A stretch of DNA of 64,000 nt. It comes from Lutjanus erythropterus. Lineage: Eukaryota > Chordata > Actinopteri > Lutjaniformes > Lutjanidae. The notes below the pieces were generated by a model. The model was not told the origin of the DNA, did no database searches, and saw nothing but the letters and a program-made list of their open reading frames with translations. Of this stretch, positions 36,690 to 50,200 are shown piece by piece. Location: NCBI GenBank assembly GCA_020091685.1, contig CM034599.1:7720836-7784835 (forward strand), written 5' to 3'. Every line of letters starts with the position of its first letter. Within the stretch, counting starts at the first letter, position 1. Made by a program: the position numbers and the translations under genes.

Positions 36690-36834
36690 GATATCACTCT
36701 TTATCCCCCCTCCTATTGGGTGCTGGGGGAGAAAGTGGGTGAGAGGTTGAGGGGTGTTCAGGGAGGGGAGGGCATGTGGGAAAGCAGAGATTTATTCAGT
36801 GAGGTGAATTCCTTGCCCGGTGGAAGATGAAGTG
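36690..36834 (+). promoter_or_regulatory. Candidate alternative promoter and first exon of acsl
   Basis: A G-rich stretch with an inverted CCAAT box (CTATTGGGTGCTGGG near 36713) followed about 120 bases later by a good donor, GAAGTG|GTGAGT, at 36834/36835. ACSL1/5/6 family genes commonly use several 5' non-coding exons. An ATG at 36827 would be out of frame with the main start when spliced to 41254, so this would be non-coding or carry a short uORF. Speculative. Confidence 0.25.
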
Positions 36835-36904
36835 GTGAGTTGGTTTGTGTGTCGGAGTTGTTTTGAAGGTTATACAACTCATTTGCAAAGACTTTTCAAC
36901 TTAC

Positions 36905-37690
36905 ATTCAATAGCATGCAGTACAAAGGAAAGATATTTAATGTTCAAGCTGAGAAACATTGATTTTTGTGAGTATACACTCATTCAGTTTGGGACAAAGG
37001 CTGAGAAAGTGGTGGAATGCTTAAAAAACAGCTGTTTGTAACATTTGACAAGCAATTAGGTGAACTGGTATCAGTGTCATGATGGTTATAAAAGAGGAGT
37101 TTTTGACAGGCTCAGTCGTTCACAAGCATGCAAGCAAAACTGCATGGGCAAATAGTTCAACAGTTTCAAACACAAAACTGCAGGAAATGAAAGATTTCAT
37201 CATCTGTAATCTGTAATATCATTAAAAGATTCGGAGAATCTGTAGAAATAGAGAGGGCAAAAACCAACATTGAATGCCTGTGACCTTTGACCCCTCAGGC
37301 AGCACTGCATTAAAAACCCACATAATTGTACAAAGGATACTACGTTGGCTCAGGAACACTTTTTGGAAAACCGTTGTCAATAAACATTTTGTCGCTGCAT
37401 CTACAAATGCAAGTTAAGAAAGGAAGGAAGACTGGGAAAGAATTTCAACTTCAACAAGTAATGTCCTCAGTTCCCAACCGCTTACTGAGTCTTTTTTGGA
37501 ATTTATTGCAGGCACCAAATTCAGAATGAGCATATCTTTTGCAAAAAACAATAAAGTCAGTTTGAACTTTAAATATATTGTCTTCCTTCTGTATTCAATC
37601 AAATACAAGTCGAAAAGGATTTGCAAATCATCGCATGCTGCTATTATTTATGTTTAACACAGCGTTGTAACTCTTTTGGAATTAGGAGTA
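36905..37690. mobile_element. Non-autonomous DNA transposon, diverged copy
   Basis: Contains GATATTTAATGTTCAAGCTG and ends with GGATTTGCAAATCATCGCAT then CTCTTTTGGAATTAGGAGTA. This matches the right end at 49610-49675 and the left end at 48690, a family very common in fish whose consensus ends in 'TTTTTTGGAAT ... GTTGTA'. The interior is about 780 bp with no transposase. Confidence 0.6.
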
Positions 37691-37749
37691 TAGATTCTTC
37701 TCAAATTCCCCTCCATGTTTCTCCCTCTTTCATTCAGTTTTGATATGAA

Positions 37750-38085
37750 CAATAAAGTATCTGGCAGAGAGGATCATGGGAGTGGACTTAGCTGTTCCTC
37801 CCCCACCTCACCACATTTCACCGCCACCAGCCCCCTCACTACTGTACGCACCCCGAGTCTCTCTCGCTCTCTCCCTGCTGAATGAAAGGGTGGCACAACA
37901 TGACTGAGAGTAACCCCGCTGCCTGTTTCTGTTAAGCCAATCGTTATTACTTCCTGGTGTCTCTCCACTCTCCTCCCCCACCGCCACACACCCACCGCTC
38001 ACCCCCCTGTGTAAAGCTCAGGCCTTTTCTTCTCCTCTTCTCTCTCTGAGTGGTGCCAAGCCTGTGGCCCCGTGTGGTTCAGCCT
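37750..38085. other. Pyrimidine-rich, less AT-rich block in acsl intron 1
   Basis: CTCCCCCACC and CTCTCTC-type runs on the plus strand, without any of the repeat signatures seen elsewhere. It holds frames open on the minus strand, but these show no family resemblance. Possible regulatory DNA; nothing specific can be claimed. Confidence 0.35.
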
Positions 38086-38253
38086 TTTAACCAGACTCCT
38101 CAGACGGCTGTTTAACAGTTTCACAAGTGGAGTGAGGTTTTTTTTAATCACGTTTTCTTTTAGGGTTTGTTGCATTTTATGTTTAAACTAGATTGTAGTA
38201 TATGAACAGAGTTTACTGTGGTGGCTAGCAGGTGATAGCAGATGTTAAAAACA

Positions 38254-38660
38254 GTTCAGTTCACCCCAAAATCAAAAATACATATTTTCTCCTACCTGTT
38301 GTGCTGTTTATCCGTCCAGATTGTTTTGTCGTGAACTGCCAGGTTTTGGAGATACTGTCTGGAGAGGTGTCTGCTTTCTCTCCAATATAATAGAACTAGA
38401 TGGCGCTTGGCTTGTTGAGCTGAAAGAAAAAAAAAAAAACTTTCAAAAAACGGCAATCTTTCTTTCCAGAAATCATGACCCGGTTACTGAAGATAATACA
38501 CAGACCTTGTCGTGAGCGATTTCAGTTTCAGCAGAAGGAATCATGCGTCTACTCATGGATGAGAGGTTACAGCTCAGAGATGACCTCAGATGTAGGTGCA
38601 CGCTTTCCTCTGCGTGGCAATACGGCTGCCTCAAGTGACATCACTTCCTGCTCCAAGTTT
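38254..38660. mobile_element. GGGACAGTTCACC-family element, left part
   Basis: Starts TTCAGTTCACCCCAAAATCA and includes CTACCTGTTGTGCTGTTTAT, AATCATGACCCGGTTACTGA and ATCATGCGTCTACTCATGGA. These blocks are shared in order with 42722-43080 and 51237-51580. The right end is not found. Confidence 0.65.
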
Positions 38661-38849
38661 AAAAAAAAAAAATCTGCAGGTGTGGAGGTAGAAAGAAGTG
38701 AGGTTACCAGACCTCTGTAGCTGCTTACTTGAGGTACATTAGCTCTTTGACCAGTCAGCGGTAGAATTGCATTGTGGGTAATGTAGACACCAGGTTTTGA
38801 CAAGGACGAATGTGTTGAATAAAAAAGACAATAGATGCATTCAAATCAT

Positions 38850-39245
38850 TCTTTTTACTTGTAGCACATACTGCAGCTGCCTTTACAAAGTACATACCGT
38901 TGCATGCAGTCAGTGTCAGAGCATCTCACCCTGAAAATTGACCCAGTTGCTCATACATCCAGTGTAGTCCATAGCGCGAGTAATTCTGAAGTAAAACGAA
39001 AAAGTATGTGATTTGGAATGCAGCTGTCATCTGTCTGCTCTCTGTGGCTCAGTCAATGTGATGTGTCTTCCACTGCACAAAGGATTGTGGGTCAGAATAG
39101 CCAGAAAGGCATGCTGGTTTGCAGACTGCAAAATGCAACCAGACGCAGTAGAACGTCCTGGTATTTTTTGCACACTGCATTTGACCTCATATGTTTTGGA
39201 AAGCACCCCAGACCTCTGGTTCTGCCCATCATCAGTTTGACTGTG
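38850..39245. mobile_element. Dispersed element, AGTATGTGATTTGGAATGCAG family
   Basis: Contains GTATGTGATTTGGAATGCAG and a block (AAAGGATTGTGGGTCAGAAT ... GCATTTGACC) that is the reverse complement of 47715-47830. The two copies show the inverted-end layout of a non-autonomous DNA element. Confidence 0.55.
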
Positions 39246-39714
39246 TTAGGAGTACAATGCTTTTATTTTCCAATACTGACCCAGTGGGAATATGGTCAGT
39301 TATTTACTTATACAGTTGGCAGTGAGTTTATTTTGATGTCTAGAAAATCCTGGAATAATTTACCATCAGTTTCAATTTACACTGAATAACTTATAGTGAA
39401 TTAAAGTACCTCCTTCCTTCATTGTATTCCTCCTATTTCAAGTGCATTGAACTGCTGCTTTGGCTTGTTCTTATATATTTTACTGATACTTGTTCCTTCT
39501 CCTCAGATGTGAGGATTTGCTGTTTTGCAATTTGAACATGTTAACTCTGGCTCTGGGAAGTTGCAGTGGGCATTTTTTGTTACAATTTGTGGGCATTTTA
39601 TAGACATTGATTAACTGAAAAAATAATCGGTTGTATAGCTTAACCAATACAGGAGGCTGATACTCTTTTTGGGCCTGGACAGTTTACTGATCTCACTATT
39701 AAAGAATATAGTTA

Positions 39715-40075
39715 TTAGTTGCAGCCCACAGTAAAGCTAGATGATGTCTACCAAACTGGAATTTGATGATGTCCACAGTGAAACATCGCAGTGGTCGATG
39801 ATATTGTTGCAGAGTCTTTGTCTCGGCTCCACATGTCCGTAACTCAGATGTGTTTTTAAAAAGTAATAAACACGACATTGAGACACAGTACAATGACTAG
39901 CAGTAATACCTTCTTTTTATTTTCTCTCCCACATATCAAAAAGCAGGCAACAACTCTATATCTGATACGGACGGTTTTAAAATCACAATGTTACGATGGT
40001 AAAGGGCTCAGTGGTCGATGACTGTCAGCCATCGTGATGAACAGTGGCATCGTACATCGGCTAAACCCTTGTCCA
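39715..40075. mobile_element. MITE-like element related to 7758-8323
   Basis: Shares GTCCACAGTGAAACATCG, CTCCACATGTCCGTAACTC and a TTCTTTTTATTT-flanked block with the copy upstream of the kinase gene. The ends are less clear. Confidence 0.5.
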
Positions 40076-41255
40076 TAATATCTCTTACTCATCTGTCACC
40101 ACCAATACTGCTACTACTGTTCAAGCTAGCAACAGAGTTACACTCAGGCGGCTCCCTCTAATATGAGACGTCAGTTTCACTGGTATCAGTGTATTTTTAA
40201 ATCCATTTACTGTCCTTATTGTCTGAAATAATTTATTGCTCCTTATACATAAAATTATTCATTAAGAGGTTCTGATCAGATCCTCTTTGTGTGCAGTAAT
40301 GTTGGCTTTTATGTTTTATGCTATATCTGTTCTTTGTCATCATTTTACTTATTTGTTTTTTGATCTTAAAATAAGCATCCTGTATTTTCAGCACTGCTAT
40401 CACTATTAATTTATTCATAGATTGATTGTTTTCCTTTTTCTTGGGATTGTCTCAAGTCTAAGGTTACAACTCTTTTCCTTTGGTTCTTTTCTGTTTTGTT
40501 ATTTGGTTTATTGTTTGTTTGATTGTTCCATTTGGAAACAAGATGATACATCTCAGAGGGTTCATCATAATAAATATTAAATTTCAGAGAACAAAGTGAA
40601 TCAAAGTGAAGGAGGGTGATAGAAGCAAGGCAAAGACAACAAAGTACCTTGTATTGCATCTGTTATGCACTTGTTATATTGTTTCATTTTTATCAAACTC
40701 AATACTAATTATATAATTTCACTTTTTCATTTTCCTGAAAGGCACACTCAAGATTGAAAATCACATACTATATTGTTGTTGTTCTATCAGTATTTACTAC
40801 TATATTTTTATTGTTTTATAATTTTAGTTTGTGCTTGCTAGATTCTTTCATAATTTATTGTTAGATTTATTTCAATATTCATTTTATATTTATTGTATAC
40901 AAATTTAGAATATATTGCACTGTGTATCTATCAACATTGTGACAAAACTGTAGCGACATCTATTAGTGCTTTTACAAAGTAACTTGCACTGAATTTAGCA
41001 GATAAAAAGTTAGGAAAAATAAGTAAATACAAACATAATTCTCATCAGAAAACATTATAGCTCAGCAGGAAATTTGCTTGTTATAAAGTGATTTAAAGGG
41101 ACAGATTGAACCTGTCAGCCTGAGAAATCTGCTACATATTTACTGTGTGGTGCCCTCTGCAGGAGATGCTTCATTATTTTAATTGCTGCACAATGAGGCC
41201 TTTGTGATGTGCAGTAAATGCACCATATAACTCATTTTCTTTTTTTCTCTCAGCT

Positions 41256-44200
41256 ATGCATTTCCAGGAGTGGTTACGGTCACTTCGTTCCAGCGCCGGA
41301 CTCAAAGGTTCTGAATCAGAAGACTTCTGGAGCCTCCTGCCGTCTCTGCCTCTGTCCTCTTTCTCCCTGTCTTCCCTGTCTCTGTCTCCGTCCTCTCTGC
41401 TGGGGTTAGGAGCTCTGGCCTCTCTCACTGCGTACTGGCTGGTGACCCGTCCTCGCCCAATGCGTCCTCCCTGCGATCTACAGGCCCAGTCTGTGGCTGT
41501 GAACGTGAGTGGATCGTGGTTCGCACCAGTGTGTTTACACCTGTGTGAGTGGAATCACGTCATTATCGTAGGAGTGTGTCGAGGTGTTTGACAGGAGTGT
41601 TTGTTGCAGGGAGATCCCAGCTGCAGGCGATCGGCTCTCCTCAAAGATGACTCACTGCTGGAGTTTTACTACGAAGACACCAGGACGGCCTACGACATGT
41701 TCCAGAGAGGCGTCAGGATTGCAGGTAGAGTCAGGGGCACATTCACAACACAGCTCACTGAACTTTCTCCTAAATTTTATTGTGAAGAGGATGAAAAATG
41801 ACAACTAACATTGAAAAAAGTTTCCTGCAGCTGTTGAGTCTCTCATAGTAGCTGCCATCTTTCAGTTCAAGAATTACATATAGGGATGCACCTATGTTCA
41901 GTATGACAGTTTAACTGATAGCTAATGCCGATGTTTGTTTTGTTGTGGTTATTTATTTTGCTTTTGTTGTCATTTATTCCCCATTTTGTGCCAGTGAAAC
42001 AAAGAATTCTTCATTGGTCAGTTGGTTCCAGCCAGTGGCTTTTTCTCAGAAACAGTAGATGGATATGTTAGCTGCTGTTGTCTGAATCTGACTTAAAATA
42101 ACTAAACAACATTTTGAGGAGTGCAGAATTGATGCGACACAACAGATAAACACTGACCACTGCCATTGGTGAATGTCATCTTATTTGCAGATAGGCTGAT
42201 TGCATTCAACAAGGCAAATATCAGCTGATACAAATGTTCAGACTTTAAATCAGTGCGTCCCTAATAATTGTTTTCTGTTGATGGAAACGAACATAAATAC
42301 CCTATAGTCCTATGAAAAGCTATCAAACACGTAACAGTCAAGTTACTGAAGGGAAAGCAGTTCTTTATGTTCTGAACAAAACTGACATTTTGCAGGATTT
42401 CAAACAGCAGTTAGTTCACAGTGGACAACGTGAAATCTCAACAACTAAAAGTGATTTATTAATGAATTAAGTGATGCCATTTTATAATTAGAATTGGTTA
42501 CAATAATTAATTAACATTAGATTTTCCTCATTAATTTAGTCTGCTGTGGTGTAATGGCTACAATTATTATTCATCAAAATATAATTCACTTCAACATGAT
42601 AAATTACTTTTATTTAAGTATTGTTCATGATTGTTTCTATCTTCTATCTATGTCAGATAAAAAGTCATTTTAAATCAACACGGCTTTTACTTTATTTGGG
42701 TCATGAACAGAACTTTAATATTAAAGGGACAGTTCACCCCAATACAAAAAAACAAAAAAAGCATTTTTCCTCTTACCTGTAGTGCTATTTATCCATCCAA
42801 ATTGTTTTGGTGTGAGTGGCAGAGTGTCTCCCTTCTCTCTAATGTAATTTACTAGATTGCACTTCAGCTTGTGGTGCTTAAAAAGGAAAAAAAATACATA
42901 CACAGATACAAATACAAATACAGATGGGCACTATTTTCTTTCTGCCAAAGTACACCTGTCAACTGTATTGCTCTGCAGAAGGAAGCGTGCATCTACTCAC
43001 ACACAGCCTGTTCAAGTTTGGACTGTGTCAACAGGAATCAGGAATGTCTTCAGCATTACGTGGTGGGAGCCAGTCAGGAGTAGTTAACTGTGTCATCTGA
43101 TGGGAAACTGTTTTTTCAACCGTACGGAATGAAGCCATGAAAAGAAAATAGATTGGACCTCACAGGCCACACTGTCCAGGGTGTCTGAATGGGTGCCGTG
43201 GCTGTCGTTTGGGTTCCATCGGTGATCCCACGATGGTGACACTGAGGTTCACTCAGCACGCCACTTAGGTGGAGCCTGGCACGTTCTCGTTGGACAGCAT
43301 GCCAATACTGTCACCTCTTCTTCTCGTCCTCGTGATGTGATGACCTGTTCTGTAATAGGCGTCTCTGGTGGAGGTGGAACCCTTTTGCAGTGGCTGGCAT
43401 GGATCCAGCGGACTTTTCAACAACCTTTACTGCCGTCTGTGTGGTCAGCAGCTTCTGGAATGGACCGATCCACCACTTAGAGCGCCATGTCTTTTGTCTC
43501 GGGTCTCTCACCACTACCCAGTCACCAGGCTGTAGGTCATGAAGAGGTCCTGTGGCTGGTAGTGCTTCATTCACCTGCTTGTGAATGTTAGATAAAACAG
43601 CTGTAGGAGTGGAGGGTGTGTTAGTGTCATCATATAGTAAAAAATTCAGATGTAGTTAATTCTTGGCATGCTGTGTAATCAGATTTTGGTGTGATCACAA
43701 TTGTTTGCATGCCTCTGATTAGACCAATATCTTGTTTGCCTGGGGCCCACAGAGTTTTAGGGACTTCCTGTAAGGCTGGATTGTTTTTGACATCACATGT
43801 TTCATGTAAATAAGCAAATGTGTTGTGTGTCTGGTCTTGTGTATGGACAACAAAGGTGAATTTTGGCAGTAAACCTTCAAAACGGGATTATTTTTCTCCC
43901 CCTCTTTGAGGAGTTTTCAGTATGCACAGCGTGTCCTTCTATCAGGCTGAATTAGTCCCATGTTTTACGTGTCCGTTTCACCATTTGTTAAATTTGTCTC
44001 TGCAAAACACAGTCAGTTCAGCAGCAAATTCCACACCTCCATCTAATGGTGATGGGAGTTGAGTTTATGTGTGTTTAATGTCCTCCATAGTCCATGGTCT
44101 GCGGACCGAGATCGGATGTCCCCTGCGATTCAGGACTTTGTGTACGTTTCCCTCTGTGATCTCAGTGGTGACAGAGAGATGAATGGATTTGGAGATTTTC

Positions 44201-47200
44201 TGAACACCAGACGAGACCTGGTGTGGGAAGGAGAGGCAGGGTCGCCCCGTTGACCCTTTGTTGCTGTTTCACTGTTCAGAAGTCGTCATAGATCAGATGT
44301 ATCTGGATAGATGAGGTGAACAGGGGATGGAGGGAGGTCGGCGGTTGAGGCGAGGTCAGTGTTGTATGGCAGTTGTGCCCCTGGCTGTGGTCCAGCTGTC
44401 TCTCATGGCATGTTACGGTGTCTCACAGTCAAGGTCGGAACCCTGCATTTTTGACAGACTGAGACACAGATGAGGTTTTGTCTGTCCCTGCCTGTGTTTT
44501 TCTGTCCCTCCTTTGTGCTTCATCCATCCATAAACTAAATGCTCTCTAATCTGCTATGAATTTACTCTTACCATTCTTATGTTCAGTCTCTTTTTCTTTC
44601 TCATGCAGTCTTTCCCTCAGTTTGTTCAGCTGTCTGATACTGAAACTTTCTCTGCTTGGAAAGTCACATTCAGTCACCTGTTTCACAGATGATTCACCAT
44701 AGTTCACTTTCACATAATTTAGGTTTGGAGCAGACAAATCCACATTATCCTTTTTTTGTTTGTTTGTTAGATTTTTGCTGTTAAAAATACCCATTTTTGG
44801 TAGATTAAAGGGTAATGACAAATTTAGAAGATAGTTAAGCTGCATCTTCAACTAATCTCAATATATCAGAATTGATTTTAGTATGCTCAAAATGATATTA
44901 TTGACTTTAGTGTATTAGTGTTTAATCTTAACCCCACCTTTTTTCTTTTTTAAAGTTATTTATTTATTTATTTATTTTGTCTTTTCGTCCCAAGATGATC
45001 AAAAGAGTGTTAGTACAGAGGAATTCTCTACTCTTCCACGTGCGATTTTCGGAGTCTTACTTCACACAATATAATTATTACCCAGTAATAATTATTGTGG
45101 TTTTAGTAAACTCTCTTAAGGTGGACTCGTCAGTACACCTCCAGGTCTCTACTAAACCTCGGTTTAAAACTGTCTGGACTCTTTCCTGCACTGGTAGACA
45201 TCTTGACATCTTTAGTGACCTGATTTTTGTTCCCCTTTTTATTTATTTATTTAAAATCAATTTTCAGATTCTCACCAATCGTTGAATTGCAGCGCTGAGT
45301 GATTCTGGTCTGGGCTCTCAGACCCTCTTTCTCACCCGTCTTTGAGGGGAGGTTGAGGCCGAAGTGAGTATCTCCTCAGGGTGTGCACTGCCACCGTCGA
45401 CCCCGAGTCCAGAAACCCTCAGACGAGCGATCCCACTTCTGACACCAAACAGTGGTGGAAAATCTAAAAATGAAGACGGGCACAATGACCGAGATTGTTT
45501 TTGTGGTGTTTTAGTTGAGCTCTGCAAAGGATCAGGATCATTTAAAGCTAAGAGGAGGAGGGAGATGAGCAGACAATTTTTACAGCGCTGACACAGAGCT
45601 GTATGCACTAAGCAGACACACACACAGACAGGCAGGAGAAGATAAATCCTCCCCACAGATCATCAGACAAGGTGATCTTTTTACTTAAGCTGTTGCAGAA
45701 GAAGCAACGCTCCATTTATTTAGGAACACATAAAAAGCTTTCTGTCACAAATTCATGAGATTATCAACTATATGTGTGATTAAAAAAGGGCAGATGAGCA
45801 GAATCACTTGTTGATGCGTGCGCTGTTGTGTAACATCACGCCTCACCAGCATGCTGTGGGAACACTTTATAGTGGCGTGGTTGGGTTCAGTGTAAAAAAA
45901 TAAATAAATAAAGGCAGTGTAGAGGTGACTAATGTAAACATGAATGGCGTCCTCGTTGGCTGAGCTTTATCCTCTCATCCATGAGTAGATGCACGCTTCC
46001 TTCTGGGTGTAGTTCAGCAGAAATAAAGTAGTTCCTACATAAAACTGTTCACAACGAGGACTGTGGATTATCCTGGGTAACTGGTGGGTCATGAGGTGTC
46101 CAGAATGGAGAGCAGAGTTGCTATTTGCAGCGATTGCTCCACTAGATTGCATTCCTTCAACACTACTAATTTAATCGCTCATCCTACGAGCCATCACCCT
46201 GATCATTAGGACAAATCTGTGAAGCGCTAAGATACAGGCACCAGCAAAAAAAGTTTTCTGAGTTTGCCCAGTGAATGTGTACATGAAAAAACATTGTCTG
46301 CATCTGCTAGTGGGCCATCATCATGAATAATAATATAAATAATAATATGTTAATTCAACCACAGCAGAGACTTGATGTTCTCTGCAATTATTGGTATCGG
46401 CAGTCAGCCAAAATGAGCATATATTGGAAAAAATTCAATGCCGTGCATCCCTCCCTATAAATATTGCATAATTATATTTGAAGTGACCTGACACAGCTGT
46501 CTCATGTCCTTCAGGAAACGGCCCGTGTCTTGGCTTCAGAAAGCCGGGGCAGCCCTACGAGTGGATCTCCTACACTGAGGTCTGACATACTTTAATATTT
46601 TAGCACTTTATCTTCCAGTTGTCTGCACTGCGTGTGTCAGTTGTTGCTGTTTGTGTCTCCAACTCCTCAGGTGGCGGAGAGGGCGCAGGTGCTGGGCTCT
46701 GGTCTGCTGGCCAAAGGCTGCCAGCCGAACCCGCAGCAGTTTGTCGGGATATTCGCACAGAACAGACCAGAGGTATGAGCTCGTCACTGTTTTGTAGTTG
46801 CTTCGTTTCTGTTAAGCTTTTAAATTGACGGGATAAATTGTAAGACACAGAGGGTTCTTGCGTCTGATCATGATAGTTGTTTTCCAACCTCTAAGCAGCT
46901 CTATATAATTCAATATTTGTACTTCACCTGGTTTGAACTTAATATATTCTCATGCAGACATCTCCTCAGAGGTTCACTTCAGCCCTCGGAGCCCAAGATC
47001 ACATATTTTATATGAATTTAGAATATTAAAATCTGATTTGTTTTTGTCTGCGTCTGCCCTGAAAGAGTGTTTGCTTTTATTCATATTGAGAGCAGAGAAC
47101 TGTGGTGAATGTGGGTCTCAAGGGCAGTTAATATTGGAGCATGTGTGCTCCCAAACTCATTTTTTAATATATCCAGCAGGCAAAGCCATTTTTGTCATTC

Positions 47201-50200
47201 CTGTGTAGATTCAAAGTGGAAGATAATTTTCTGCTCCATCAGAGCTCTTAACCTCTCATCATCAGTCCAATCTGCACACTGAGTGGCGTGTTTTTATTAT
47301 TATTTGTGATTTAGTTTTGTAAATGTGAAATGCGTGGTCACGTAGATCGTAACTCCCTGATGTGTAGATATTTAACTCAGCGCCTCCTCTGTAGTGGGTG
47401 AAATGAGTCTAACGTGCTGCTTTGTCTCCCTCTGCTGGTGGCAGTGGATCATCTCAGAGCTGGCCTGCTACACCTACTCCATGGCGGTGGTGCCTCTGTA
47501 TGACACTCTGGGGCTGGAGGCCATGGTCCACATACTCAACCTGGGTGAGATAACCTGCATGTAGTAACAACAAAAACAGCTATTTTTATATATGAACACA
47601 TCATCACAAAATATTTTATCTGTATTGTTTCTGAGACTCAGTGTGTGTTCCAGTACCCACACCACCATACTATTTAGTATGCCAGAAAAAGATTCAGTAT
47701 GTCCCAGTACATAGTCAAATGCAGCATGCCAAAAATACCAGGATGTCCTACTGCATCAGGTCCCAATTTGCAGTATGCGAGCCAGCGTGTTTTTCTGATT
47801 ATTTTGACCCACAATCCTCTGTGATGGGTGTAAGAGCAAGAGGGTTTAAGTTCATTGCGCCATCTTATAAGGAAGTAGTATGTCCCAATTGTATGCACAC
47901 TGCATGAAACAGTACATACCTTCTAAGAGCAGCTGCAGTATGTACTAAAAGTAAAAAGAAATGGTATGTGATTTGGAATGCAGTCTGAGAGTTATGCAAA
48001 ATGTCTGCATATTTGCAACTCCAATAAAGAAGATTTAAAGTCTATCTATAAGTATATAGGACATTTTTAGAAATACATACATACAACAGCAGTGGAAGAT
48101 ACAGAACCTCATTTCCACCAATCTGAAAAAAAAAGATCCTGTAAGTCATTATAATGGGAAATTTTCTTTAAATGACTTGCTTTTCTCAGAGTAATGACTT
48201 GATTACTCACAGTAATGAGCGACTTTTTCAAAATAAAGAATCAGTATCCCAAAATAAAGAGAATTTCTCTCTAAATAATGGCATACTTATCTCAAAAGTA
48301 AATAAGTAAGATACATATGATAGAACTTTATTAATCCCAAAGGAAAATCTGGTGCCAGATTGCTCCAAAATTACAATAAAACAAGAATGACAACAAGTTT
48401 ACTAAATAAATAAGGTGAAATATAAAATCTAGTGTATAAGGAGTAAATGCAAAGAAACAGTGCCTAATAGAAGTAAGATAAGTACAAAAGTAAGTAATAC
48501 TGGGATAAAGAGAGGTGATAAAAATTGATATTGGACCAGATAATGAATGAAAAAATAGCACATGATATTAAAAGTAATATTGTACGTGATAATAATGAAA
48601 AGTAATATCACACGTGTTATTAACACATGGCAATAAATGTAATGGAAACAGTAAAACCCTAATTCCAGTACAGTGAAGTGCAAAGATGAGATATTTAATG
48701 TTCAAACTTGATTAACTTAATTGTTTTTTTTGTGTTTTTTTAATAAAACATTATGAATTTGATGCCTGCAACATGTTCCAAAAATGTTGGGACAGGGGCG
48801 TGTTTACCACTGTGATACATCACCATTTCTTTAAAAACAAGCATTTGGGAACTGAGGACACTAATTGTTGAAGTCTGGAAAGCGAAATTCTTTCAGATTC
48901 TTGCTTGATAGGGACGTCTAGGGACGTCTCTGAAAAAGAATTCCTCTGGATGAAAGCATATGTCACTCCAAAACCAGCATGTACCTTTCAGCATTAATGG
49001 GGCCTTTGCAGATGTGAGTTACCCACGATGCCATGGGCACTAACGCACGCTTATACCATCAGAGATGCTGGCTTTTTAAGTTAGCACTGGTGACAATCTG
49101 GATGGACCTTTTCCTCTTTAGCCTGGAGGACACGACGTCCATGCTTTCCAAAAACATCTTAAATGACTCATCAGACCACAGCACACTTTTCCATATCAGT
49201 CCATCTCAGTTGAGCTCAGGCCCAGAGAAGTCTGCAGCATTTCTGGATGTTGTTGACGTATGGCTTTCATTTTGCATAGTAGAGTCTTAACTTGTATTTG
49301 TTGATGCAGCGACAGACTGTTTACTGACTTCCAAAGTGTTCCTGAGCCCATGTTGTGTCTTTTATTATAGATTGTAGATGAGGAAATCCTTAAATTTCTT
49401 GCAGTTATGCATTAAGATGGCTCTTTAATAGCCAATCCTGATATTGTCACTTATTACCAATTAACGTGTGGAATGTTCTGAACATGTGTTTTTGAGCATT
49501 TCACAGCTTTCTCAGTCTGTGTATTTTACAAAAAACATTAAATTTTATCAGTTTGTACATTAAATATCTCGTCTTTGTACTGTATTTAAGTGAATATAGG
49601 TCAAAAATGATTTGCAGGTCATTGCATTCTGTTTGTTTTACACATCCCGACTTTTTTGGAATTGAAGTTGTAATTTCTTAAACTTTTTATACACCAGTTT
49701 TCATTCTTGCTGCATATGAATTTTCCTGCCTGTGATTAATAAAGTTTGTCGTCCTCTGTGTGTTGTGGTGGCTCCTCTCAGCGGAGATCTCTCTGGTGAT
49801 CTGTGACCAGGAGGAGAAAGCGGCGTCTCTGTTGGAGAACAAGGAGAAAGGCGTGACTCCGAAGCTCTCCTGCCTGGTTCTATTTAACGACTTCAGCGAC
49901 GCCTTTGTGGAGAGGGCGAAGAGCTGCGAGGTGGAGGTTTTGAAACTGGAGCAGCTGATGGTGAGCAGCAGGGTGGAAGTCCCTAAAACCTAAAAACCCT
50001 CTAATGCAGGACTCATTTTGAGATCATCCCCTTTAATTTGGTCATCGATGGTGATGTGCAAATTGATATGCAAAACTCCTCTTTGTCCACATCTTAGGAG
50101 CTGGGAAGGCAGAACCTCAAAGATCCTGTGGTGAGTTTATCATCTCTCAGCTGCTACATCAAACCGGTCCCAGTAAATAGCTAATCGCCCTCTAAATGCT

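Larger units (their letters stand above)
41725..46514. other. acsl intron 2 (4.8 kb)
   Basis: Runs from donor GCAG|GTAGAG to acceptor CCTTCAG|GAAACGG. It contains the repeat at 42722, the retroviral remnant at 43.1-45.5 kb and a repeat piece at 45945; the rest is AT-rich with no recognised gene. Confidence 0.7.

Noticed and set aside
44059-44253. 64-codon plus-strand frame as an exon
   Set aside because: Sits in the retroviral remnant, has no splice sites that keep acsl phase, and acsl is continuous without it.
44977-45285. 102-codon plus-strand frame as a gene
   Set aside because: AT-rich, no family resemblance, overlaps the antisense retroviral remnant's leader region.
49033-49290. 85-codon host ORF
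   Set aside because: Lies wholly inside a common fish non-autonomous DNA element that also has a copy at 36905-37690.
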